From NCBI GenBank assembly GCA_010356995.1, contig ML996693.1, forward strand, positions 372,001 to 436,000: DNA of 64,000 bases, read 5' to 3'. The position numbers were made by a program, and so were the translations under genes. Shown here piece after piece: positions 23,944 to 32,955 of the stretch; within the stretch, counting starts at the first letter, position 1, and every line of letters starts with the position of its first letter. Below the pieces are notes generated by a model. The model ran no database searches. It was not told the origin of the DNA and saw nothing but the letters and a program-made list of their open reading frames with translations. Source of the DNA: Trichodelitschia bisporula. Its lineage: Eukaryota > Ascomycota > Dothideomycetes > Phaeotrichales > Phaeotrichaceae.

Positions 23944-25119
23944 ATGATTCACTCGGGCGTGCCCTCTCACGTCTTCTCTCACCAGCACCAGGACACTTTT
24001 GCCTACCCCCTCCACCATGGCCACCCGCAGCACATCAGTCAACAACACAATGTCCAGCAATATAATCGCCTTGCTACGGTGAATAACACTGGTGCGACTA
24101 CTGCGTCGATGGGTCTTGGTACTGGCGACCACCGTGGCGCCCTTGCGGCAGCCGATCAGCCACTGTCCGAGGACGACCGCCGCACTCTTGACTGGATCGC
24201 GCAGCTTCTCAATCCGAACTACCGTGAGGCAGCGCTGCTGGAGCTCAGCAAGAAGCGGGAACAGGTGCCTGATCTGGCCCTAATCCTTTGGCACTCGTTT
24301 GGTATGCATGTCCATTCCCGTCATCAGTTAGAAAGTCCACCAACACGTGTCCCTAGGTGTGATGACCGCTCTCCTGCAGGAGATCATTTCCGTATATCCG
24401 CTTCTCAACCAGTCGCAGCTTACAGCGGCTGCCTCAAACCGGGTTTGCAATGCCCTCGCCCTCCTTCAGTGTGTGGCGTCGGCCCCTGAAACTCGTCAAC
24501 TCTTCCTCAACGGTACGCGTACACTGGTGTTTTTGTGTGTAGCACAAGCTGACCGCAGCAAGCGCATATACCTCTGTTTCTATATCCTTTTTTGAACACT
24601 ACCTCAAAGTCGCGCCCTTTTGAGTACTTGCGCCTTACGTCTCTGGGCGTCATCGGTGCCTTGGTTAAGAATGACTCCTCGGAAGTGATCAATTTCCTTC
24701 TCACCACGGAGATCATTCCCCTCTGCCTGCGCATCATGGAAACAGGCTCAGAGCTTAGCAAGACGGTTGCGATCTTCATCGTGCAGAAAATCCTCCTTGA
24801 CGATGTCGGCCTGGCGTACATTTGCCAGACGTATGAGCGCTTCTACGCTGTTGGAACAGTCTTGTCCAACATGGTCAACCAACTTGTGGAGCAGCAGACT
24901 GTTCGTCTTCTTAAGCATGTGGTCCGTTGCTTCCTTCGGCTCAGCGACAATGCTCGTGCGCGCGAAGCACTCCGTCAATGTCTCCCCGAGCCACTTCGCG
25001 ACGCGACTTTCTCTGCAGTTCTACGCGACGACGCGGCTACGAAGCGTTGCCTGGCACAGCTGCTTATCAATCTCTCGGATACCGTCGGTGACACCAACCA
25101 ACAGCCACTCCTTCACTAG
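23944..25119 (+). CDS. caf40: CCR4-NOT complex subunit Caf40/Rcd1 (CNOT9)
   Basis: Exons 23944-24301, 24357-24512 and 24563-25119; 356 residues. A His/Gln-rich disordered N terminus (about 75 residues) leads into the armadillo-like CNOT9 domain: [99 protein letters not shown] and [15 protein letters not shown]. Caf40 binds NOT1 and recruits RNA-binding proteins to the deadenylase in the cytoplasm. The second intron must end at CAAG (24562), four bases after a CAG, because only that choice yields the conserved [11 protein letters not shown]. The ATG at 23944 is the first in frame; the N-terminal length is variable in the family. Confidence 0.93.
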
Positions 25120-25792
25120 GCCTTGTCACTTCCTCACACAATGTTTTCTTCGTTTGGGTGATGTATAGCATTTACGGCACGGCGTAATCTGGAGGCTACT
25201 TGGGACGGTGCTCGGGACAGGCTCGACTGCGGAGGAAGCTCTGCTCTAAAGGTATGTGTGTTTTCCTGGACCATGGAAGTACGTTACGCCTTCTGCATGT
25301 CTCAGTTTTTGGCTGGTTTTTATCGGCGTATCTGTATCATCTGCACAGAAAAGCTATGAGGTTTGGGGGCGCGGGTTTGTATGGGGGACATCATTGACTG
25401 GATCGATTGGGTTTTATTCTCATGCCATCAGCTGTTCTGTACCTGTAGTTTGGCTCCGGGTGGCATTGATGGAAAGCTCTTCTTACTATACCCCGGGGGT
25501 TTGAATGGCGTATAGGAAAATAGACATATAAGTAGCACGTTATCTATGGTGGAGTCGTAATGTGACTGGTTGGACGACATGACATTGGATCTGCGCGAAC
25601 TCGCATCGACCCGCCTTTCGACGCTTGAGGCCCGCCGCCAACCAAATCAGGACGATGAAGGGGCAATTGTGTGTGTGAGGGTGGACAGGAATCACTTTTC
25701 TAGAGGTGCTGGATGGCTTTATCCTTCGATTTCATTGCTATAGACTCTTCGAAGGAGAAGACAGCAAGCCCTTATCCAGTCGAACTGGCAGC
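25120..25792. other. Intergenic region between the 3' ends of caf40 and DNA ligase I
   Basis: These 673 bp lie between convergent genes and should contain both 3' UTRs. No gene or repeat is recognised. Confidence 0.6.
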
Positions 25793-28709
25793 TTAATATT
25801 CAAAATCATCATCTACGCTCGGCCCCTTGTTTTTCGTCACGCTCTCCTGCCTCTGGTACATATCCGCCACAGCACGATGTGTGGTCGCCTCATCCGGCTT
25901 CTTATCATCACGCTCCTTGATAAAGCGCGGGAAGCGCAGGCTTATGCCCTTGCCTCCGCCATCAACCACGCTGGCGGCCGCTCGGTATCGCGGCGAAAGC
26001 GTCAGATCTGCCGTTTTGACCTCCCACACGTAGCGCGGCTCGAACCACACGTCCGGCTGGTCCTTGTTACCAGTGCTGTGCTCGTAGAAGGGCTTCGGCT
26101 TGTCAATGACGATGCCCTTGAGCTTCTCGTGCAGCATCGTCAACACTTCCTCGCTGAAGCCCGTGCCGATATTGCACACAGTTTCGTAGCTCTGCGTGGT
26201 CGTGTTGTAGCATGCCAGTAGGAAGGCGCCGTAGACGCTTGTGCGCTTGCCGCGCCCGTAGTACGCGCCCAGAACGACGAGATCGAGTGAGTCGCCTACG
26301 CCAGCGAGGTAGTCCTTTTTGACTTTGAGCCAGTTCTGGGACCGACGCGAGGGCTCGTAGTAGGATTCTGGGCCGTCAAGCATCTTAACCATTAGTCCTT
26401 CACAGGATGCTTTGACGGAGTCCTCCAAGAGGATCTGAATCCCGTCCAACTCCCTTGTGTTGTCGAATTTGGCGAAGGCAAACTCCCCCTCGACTTCAAC
26501 GAAAGATGAATGCAGCAACTCTCGGCGCTCTCTGAAGGGCTTGCTTACGATGGCCTGGGGGAACGTTAGGTTTGAACACATGCAAAGTGGAATATCTTAC
26601 CTCGCCATTCAAGAAGAGCAAGTCGAAGGCAAAAACGCACACCTTGACCTTTACGTCTTCAGCCTTGACGTCCTTCCGCTTACGAGTCATGAGCTGCTGG
26701 AACGGAAGAACCTTCTTCTCATCAACGTCCCAAGCCACCGTCTCGCAGTCCATAACGAAACTCTTGATATCTGGCTTGATCCAAGAAGGCAGCCTCGCAA
26801 GAATATCAGGATACTTCTTGGAAAGGTCCTCAGAATTGCGAGAAAATACGTTTGCAATGCCCTTGTCGCTCTTGCCGACAGCCGGCACCGTAGATCCATA
26901 ACTCTGAGTAGAATCATGAGCCACAAAGTGGATCTGAGCCCGCTCACCGTCGTACTTGTATTCGCACGTAAAGTCCTTGGCATCAAACCGGTCAAGGACT
27001 TCAGTGATTGACTTGGTCGGCTTCGCAAGCATGGGCTTTAGAGGTACGCCGGGCTGGAGTTTACAGTTCTCGCGCAGGTTAAAGATACCGTGCTCAAGCA
27101 TAGCGGGAATGATGACCTCATAGCTCGGCAGTTCGCTGGCCAGGTTAGTCATGTCTCAAGGAAACGAGAGTCCATCATACCTGTACACAGATTTAAGAAC
27201 GGTTTCCCCCTTGGCAAGCTGCTCCGTAGATGGTGGCTTGCCGTCTTTCTGCATGATTTCGTGGACGACAAAAGCTTGAGCGACAGAAACAAGGACAGTT
27301 TTCTCGGCCAATCCGAGTCTGAGCTTGCCTTCAAGAGTCCTGATGATGAACTTAGCTTCGCTTGGACCACCCTTGTCGGTTGTGATGTCAATGCCTTTGC
27401 TGCCTTTTCCAAGCAAGTGGGCATCAGCAGCAGCAAGAAGTTTCTTGATGCCAGCAACCTTGCGTCCCTGAGCACCTTGTCCTTCGACAGTGGCGATGTC
27501 CATCAGCCCCTTTCGAACACCACGGACCGTCAAGGGCTTCGGTTTGAACATGGTCGGCTGGGTGCCTCTGCTCTTAGCAGCGACGAGACCTAGATCGCCG
27601 ATTTCTTGCTGATCTGCCTTGATGACTTGGAGGCTACGGCCAGTTGTCTCCCCAATGGCTTTCATGATGAGAGACTCGCCAATACCCAGCTCGATCCCCA
27701 TGTAGTCAGCAGCAAGCTTGTTGATCATGAGGAGGATGGTATCCAGTAGATCCTCAGGAGTAAGGCGGAGAACCTGACGAAGGAATACTGAGCAGTGGGC
27801 CATGATCTCCAACCGCTTCGTGGTCATCTCGATCTTGGAAAAAGTCGTACATAGAGCTGCATAAGGAACGGGGTCGCCAGCTTTCCAGTCTGGATACGGA
27901 TCTTTATTGGGAGCAACCAATGTAGCCTGCACCTTTGCGCGAGCTTTGGCCACTACCTCCGGCTTTTCCTCATCTTCTTCGTCGAGCTCGGCTTCAGAGG
28001 ATTCCTCTGCAGCCAAATTGCCGTTCTTTGCGGTCACAGGCTGAGGGGACTTGGCGGCAGCCTTGAGGGGGGAGACTGGGCGTTCGATCTCCTCCTCATC
28101 GTCCTCAACCACCTTTCTAGCAGCGCGAGTCCTTTGCTTCTTCTTCACTTCTTTTTGCTCAGTCGCCTTTGCCTTTCCTCGTTTGCGTCCCGGGCTAGGT
28201 GTGGACTCGCGGGGTGACGGCTCTGGGTCCCAAGTTTTCTTCGGTGGGGATGCCACGTCGAATTTATTATCTTCTACTTTGACAGCTTCCTCCGGGGCTT
28301 TGGTACGCTGTTTCTTGGCAGGAGGCGAGGTAGCCGAGGCTGAAGCCTCTTCAGCGTCCTCGGAGGAGCGTTTGTGGGAGACCTTCACAGGTTGCTTCTG
28401 CATCTCCGAGGGTCCATCCTGCGGTTTTGGGGGCTCTCGAGCCTCTTGGACGGCTATCAGCTAGGCAAAATACTTTAGGTGCGTATCTTGCTACCTTCAT
28501 CCTTCTTCTGAGACGATTTTGTCGAGAAAGCAAGCTTCGTCTGCTGCTTTCCAGATGGCTTGATTGGAGGCGTATCGTCGGATTTGCTGAAGAATTTGCT
28601 GTCCATGGTTAGCCCCCATATAGCATGTACTCGCAAGGCCGCACCGCAGAGTTTGTTGAGATGGTCTAACATACTTCAATGTGGCCTGTTTGCTTTGCTT
28701 TGGCGGCAT
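25793..28709 (-). CDS. cdc9: ATP-dependent DNA ligase I
   Basis: Exons (minus strand) 28709-28675, 28598-28495, 28453-27181, 27135-26601 and 26554-25793; 902 residues. It joins Okazaki fragments and seals repair nicks. The first junction creates QATLNKFF (residues 8-15), a PCNA-interacting box like that of yeast Cdc9. A long acidic/basic linker with NLS-like clusters ([10 protein letters not shown]) follows, then the ligase N-terminal DNA-binding domain (from about [12 protein letters not shown]), the adenylation domain with active-site lysine in CEYKYDGER (about K531), [32 protein letters not shown] and the OB domain ending near [16 protein letters not shown]. Introns are 76, 41, 45 and 46 nt. 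Without the first two introns the frame would begin only at 28403 and lack the PIP box. Confidence 0.96.
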
Positions 28710-29180
28710 GATGGCGGTGGAAAGTCTGTGCAACCCGACACTTGAACGACGCAATGGCAAACTGTAAAGGATATGGATTGCTGAGCGGGGGTTAAGTGTA
28801 TGAAGGCTAAGGGAGTGTGATCGGTTCGGGAGCAGGTGAATGCAGGCTGCAATTCGCATCTGGTGGGGAGGCGTTCACGCTTGGTGCAACTGACACGAGC
28901 GTGAAGGCGCGTCGTGGTTGAGTCGCGCCTAGTGCCAAGTGTCGGGCCGACCGGGATGCAGGCTCCAGTGCGGGATGACGCCGTTCGCCGAGCTCAGACT
29001 TTGACAATCTTCTTGCCCGCTGGACAATCAACTTTGCTGAACTGTACATCCGAATCACATCCGAAAGCAAGTCTTGGGACAGATAATTGCTGTCCGGAGC
29101 ATCTCTACCTCAACACGGCTCGTCAATACTTCTGGGGCGACTCGGCCCCGCCATCTGACTCTGCGCCACCGGAAGGGGAT
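28710..29180. promoter_or_regulatory. Divergent promoter of DNA ligase I and the Mix23 gene
   Basis: These 471 bp separate two opposite start codons. A GGCGCGTC stretch (about 28906-28913) resembles the ACGCG core of MluI cell-cycle boxes bound by MBF in yeasts, which fits S-phase expression of the ligase; this is inference from one short, degenerate match. The upstream open frame 28914-29180 continues in frame into the Mix23 gene but has no family counterpart and is taken as leader. Confidence 0.35.
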
Positions 29181-29865
29181 ATGAGGCCGAAGCCGAAGAA
29201 GATGACGCCTTCCTTCGAAACCCCGCGGCTAACACCTCAGTTTTGCTTCAATCAAACAGCGTTGCGAGGTACTTGTCCATGCTTCTGTCTCCAAGCTCTG
29301 TTTGCCCGCTACCAAAGCGCTGACGTTTTGCCCACCCACAGACTTCCTCCGCATATCACGCAGCGCCGTCGACGATTCCATAACCCAAAACCTAAACGGC
29401 CTCTTGACCCCCGGGTCCCGCGAGTTCGATCCTTCATCTACATCTATCCGTCAAAATGCCCCAGTTCCCGGCAGCCGGCGACAGATAGAACCACAATCGT
29501 GCGAAAACTTCAAGAGGAACGTCTTGTTTCCCTCCTGGCAAATGCGGTCGGATGTTCTTAATTACTGTGCTGGGGTGGCCACATCTCCCGATCCAGACGA
29601 TCCGGATCTAGTGCTGAGAGAAGTGGAATCAGAGCGAGCGAGAGAACGGGTCGTGGACGAGAGATTGGACCCTTACAGCGGGCGGTATTTCCCCAAGGAG
29701 GCGAGAACCGAGAGTCTAGCTGCTCTGGTTCGCAATGAAAGGATGGTGGAGCAGATAATAAGAACCCGGACGTGGAGCATGGTCGCTGAGCGGTGTGGCG
29801 ATAGTGGACAAAACTTTGAGTCTGTGTTGGATGAGTGGAGGAAGAGGAGAGAAGAGGCAAGGTGA
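29181..29865 (+). CDS. mix23: Mix23/Cid2-like mitochondrial intermembrane-space protein
   Basis: Exons 29181-29268 and 29342-29865; 203 residues. Conserved blocks: PRLTPQFCFNQTALRDFLRI (restored by removal of a 73-nt intron), SRSAVDDSITQNLN, then C-x(n)-C in CENFKRNVLFPSWQMRSD plus VLNYCAGVAT, followed by SPDPDDPDLVLREVESERAR, ERVVDERLDPYSGRYFP and IIRTRTWSMVAERC. This matches the fungal caffeine-induced death protein 2 family, now known as Mix23, a twin-cysteine intermembrane-space protein that supports protein import. The start could also be the ATG at 29202, seven codons downstream. Family assignment is from memory of the pattern. It is divergent from the ligase gene and convergent with uL23m. 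Confidence 0.82.
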
Positions 29866-30219
29866 CATGGAGCCGGAGGGCATATCTATGGCGTTTTGGC
29901 TTGAGCATACAGTTGGAGCGTATGCCATCGCTCCATGAACGTTAGGCTATAGGGTTGCTTCTGCCAGTCGGTGGCATGACCCGTGAAGATGCCTTTGATG
30001 TATTTTTACAGAGCTATGCATGTCATAGCTTGAAATGACCAGATGAAGAGGACAATTCCTTGGTTGGCTCACTCCCCTCTCAAATGCAGTATCTCCTGCC
30101 CGGAGACCCATGTTGCGCCTGATCCACCGATGCTCAAATAGTCCCTCCGTGAATTGTACATGACAGGCCATCTCCCATATCGTTGCAAGGGCGTATAATA
30201 GCCCAGTGGTATTTTCGGC
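29866..30219. other. Intergenic region between convergent genes
   Basis: These 354 bp hold the 3' ends of the Mix23 and mitochondrial uL23 transcripts. No other feature is recognised. Confidence 0.6.
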
Positions 30220-30863
30220 CTATTTGGACAATGGCTGCATCTGTTTCGTTGGCGACCATTTCACCTTACCGGAGAGAAGGGCTTTCGCCTGTTCGGCAAG
30301 GGTTGGTTTATCCTCTCGTTCTTCCATGCGAGGCGCTGGCTTATCCTTTCTCTTCCCGCCTTGCCCCCTCTCTTGTTCTTCACTTGCCGCATCAAACGTT
30401 TCCTTGTCCCATCTGTGTTGTACGGTTAGCCTCGCTGCTCCGGACAGGACTAAATGGAATCCGGCACGCACGGTGTGAAGTCCTCTGGATCATCTGGCCA
30501 GTAAAATGGCTTGTCCATCTCGACGGTCATGGTTTTTTTTGAGCGTGGCCGGTACCACCTATTCATCGCGGAATCCTTCATGCGGACCTTTTGCTGCTGC
30601 ACATACGAGCGCACAGCCAGCGCACGAACACCATACGCATGGAAGAGGTAGTCTCTCAGGTCGAGCTTGTTGAAGTTGAGAGGTACAATGAACTTTGCGA
30701 AGGTGGGAGGGAGGTTCGGGGTTTTTTGGAGGGCGACCACAAAGTTGGGGCTGAACGAGCAATTGATCAGCGAATGGATCTAGCAAGAACACCTGTATGC
30801 TTACAGATATATTAACTTCTGTCCCCTCTTGAAGTGTCGTGCTAGGCTCGTGGCTGAGGACAT
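30220..30863 (-). CDS. mrp20: Mitochondrial large-subunit ribosomal protein uL23m (Mrp20)
   Basis: Exons (minus strand) 30863-30805, 30750-30472 and 30412-30220; 176 residues. The N terminus is basic (ATSLARHFKRGQK), as expected for import. The uL23 core reads PNFVVALQKTPNLPPTFAKF, VPLNFNKLDLRDYLFHAYGV, AVRSYVQQQKV, WYRPRSKKTMTVEMDKPFYW and PDDPEDFTPWDKETFD, the last restored by a 59-nt intron with a CTAAC branch. The mitochondrial form sits at the exit tunnel of the 54S subunit. A charged, Lys/Glu-rich tail follows. The short first exon was chosen because its splice product LIYLPNFVVAL matches the family. About 270 bp separate its start from the divergent DUF202 gene. Confidence 0.9.
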
Positions 30864-31133
30864 GGCTACCAGTGTCGAGATATTGGCTTTGGATTATGTA
30901 GAGAGCTCGTCCGATTTCATGCCAAGGCTTGTTGTCGCGGAGTCTGGGCGACGGTCTCATTGGCACGGACCATTCAGCCAACCGGCGTGGCGCTCGTTCA
31001 GCACGAGATCGACAAGGGCGGCGTCGTGATCCCGACGGGCATGCGAGCATCCCCCTCATTTTCCCCGGGAACTCTTGCTTGCCTCACATTCCCCATAGCC
31101 ATGTTCGAGTAATACAGTTTTGAATCTCGCTGA

Positions 31134-31806
31134 ATGGCAACGCAAACCGCCACAGAGCAATCCGCTATCAGTGACCTATATAAGCCGATCTACCACCCAT
31201 TCCGAGCTCGGCCTGTCGTAGTTTCACAGTAGGGGAAGCACCCAGCTTGCGACAGATCGAAGCACTGATCCGTGGAATAGGAGTGAGAACTACGACCGTA
31301 ATGTCGTAACTGAAAGACCATGGTTGGGGCCGTTGCTCTTTCAGAACGAAGCCTCAGACGCCCGTGATCACTGCGCGAACGAGCGAAGTTTGTTATCCCC
31401 AAACAGGGAGCACGATGGATGCTAATCCGTATTCAGCTTTTCTATCGTGGCTTCGGCTTTCTGTATATCTGTCCATTGTTTCGATTGCCATTGTGATCTC
31501 TTTCCACCTAAAATCGCAGCCGTCTCATACCGAGAAGCAACTCTCACTACCACTCGGCATCATCTTCTGGCTTCTCTCTATTGCGTGTCTAGTGGCCGGC
31601 ATACAAAATTACTACTCGGCAGTGCAACAATACAGCCGGAGGGCTGCTCTTGTACAATCTGGCTGGAAGACTGAATTGGTACGTACGGTTTCGCGGAGCA
31701 GTGTACCTTCCTAACCATTGCTAAGGTATTTGCGATTGTTGCTGTGGCTATCATTGCGGCCTGTATCTTGTTTTTGGCTACAAATTCCAGCTCTCGAAGC
31801 AAGTAG
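31134..31806 (+). CDS. DUF202-family small membrane protein
   Basis: Secure exons: to 31387, 31437-31678 and 31726-31806, with introns of 49 and 47 nt. Spliced blocks: RPWLGPLLFQNEASDARDHC, ANERTFLSWLRLSVYL, three hydrophobic helices (SIVSIAIVISFHL, GIIFWLLSIACLVAGI, VFAIVAVAIIAACILFLA) and RRAALVQSGWKTEL between helices 2 and 3. DUF202 occurs in Vtc proteins of the vacuole and in bacterial YidH; the small fungal members have no proven role. The 5' end is tentative: the frame is open from 31222 but has no ATG, so I propose exon 31134-31170 (ATGGCAACG...) and an intron 31171-31255, giving 163 residues. Confidence 0.75.
31177..31183 (+). promoter_or_regulatory. TATATAA box near the DUF202 gene start
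   Basis: A perfect TATATAA lies 43 bp after the proposed first ATG (31134) of the DUF202 gene, inside its tentative first intron. If it is the working TATA element, transcription would start further downstream and the proposed first exon would be wrong. The motif is seen; its use is unknown. Confidence 0.3.
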
Positions 31807-32401
31807 TGAAGACGCTACTATCTCGAGCGCATCCTGCATTTCGTGTGGCCCTTTGATGCACTGAGACTTCGATCCGGGCCTTCGGTATGAGCCATTAGCT
31901 GCCTAGGACCGTTTTAGAGCGGCACAACAAACTACCGCGCCGTACACACCAGACCATGACGACTCTCCAAGCCGCATGTGGCCTGCATAATCGTTTTATC
32001 CCAAATTTTCAAGATTCCACCACAGAGGGCTAAGTTAAGCATGTCATCTGTTTCAATAAACTGATCCACAAGAGCAATATCAATCTATGCGCTCCAAGAA
32101 TTCGACCCTCAGTGCTCACTATCCAGCATCGACACCATTTGACATACTGGATACACATAAGCATTCATGAAGGTATTGGTTTGGCCGAATTAATTACTAT
32201 ATACCTAAGCTTTCAGAACCCGAGGCGCCACGAGCATCCCCCTTTTACTGCCGCATAGAAGGGTACACACTAACTCCGCAAAGAACACCGACCCAGCGAC
32301 TCATGATATAACCATACCGGCCGAGCGCTTCGTGCCGATCAAAGCCATCAAACCACTTCCACGCGTTATCCATTCCCTCGCTCCGTACCCGCTCACCCCG
32401 T
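31807..32401. other. Intergenic region between convergent genes
   Basis: These 595 bp lie between the DUF202 gene and the 3' end of the GPI-type secreted protein gene. The base composition is AT-richer than in the neighbouring genes. No gene is recognised. Confidence 0.55.
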
Positions 32402-32955
32402 TTACAAGGCAAACAGGCCGACGACGCCCATGAGGCCAGCAAGGCCCGCGCCAATGGCCTGGGTGGGCACAGAGCCGGCACCAGACGAGCTCTTCGACGA
32501 CGAGGTCGTAGCAGCGGAGCCAGACGATTCGGTGTCGGTGATGGAAGCGGTCTTGGTCGTCTTGAGCGTGGCCTTGGTGATGGAGGCGGTGGAGTTCGAG
32601 TAGATGCCGGTAGCATTGGGGGCGCCGGTGGGGAACGCGCTGGCAGCGCTGAGCAGAGAGGCGGCAGCCGCAGAGTTGGCGGACACAAAGTAGCTCTGGA
32701 CGTCGGTCGGGAGCACAGTGAACCATGTCGGGGTCCCGGTCGCGAACTCGGAGAGGATCTCAGCGCTGACGGCCGCGGGGCTGACGAGGGCCAGAGACTT
32801 CAGCGAGCTGGGGAGGGCGTCGATCAGAGCGAGGGTAGCCGAGGCGCTTGAGGCTGTTAGTGATGGGTTGGTTGGGCCCAGGAATACACTCACCCGTCGA
32901 CGCTAGCGGCGGTGACGGCCGAGGCCAGGACAATGATGGCAGCAGTGTACTTCAT
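32402..32955 (-). CDS. Small secreted, probably GPI-anchored Ser/Thr/Ala-rich protein
   Basis: Exons (minus strand) 32955-32894 and 32846-32402; 168 residues. Residues 1-17 are a signal peptide (MKYTAAIIVLASAVTAA). The middle is Ala/Ser/Leu-rich with a hydrophobic-helical pattern (SLKSLALVSPAAVSAEILSE, TPTWFTVLPTDVQSYF), followed by N-glycosylation sites (NATG, NSTA) and a Ser/Thr stretch with SSSKSSSGAG. The end is a hydrophobic tail (GAGLAGLMGVVGLFAL) without charged residues, as in GPI-anchored proteins. The 47-nt intron must end at CAAG (32847), because the CAG seven bases earlier breaks the frame. The likely site is the plasma membrane or cell wall; function unknown, no catalytic domain seen. 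Confidence 0.78.

Noticed and set aside
28914-29180. In-frame N-terminal extension of the Mix23 gene
   Set aside because: It would add 89 residues with no family counterpart; family length and the downstream Met codons favour 29181 or 29202.
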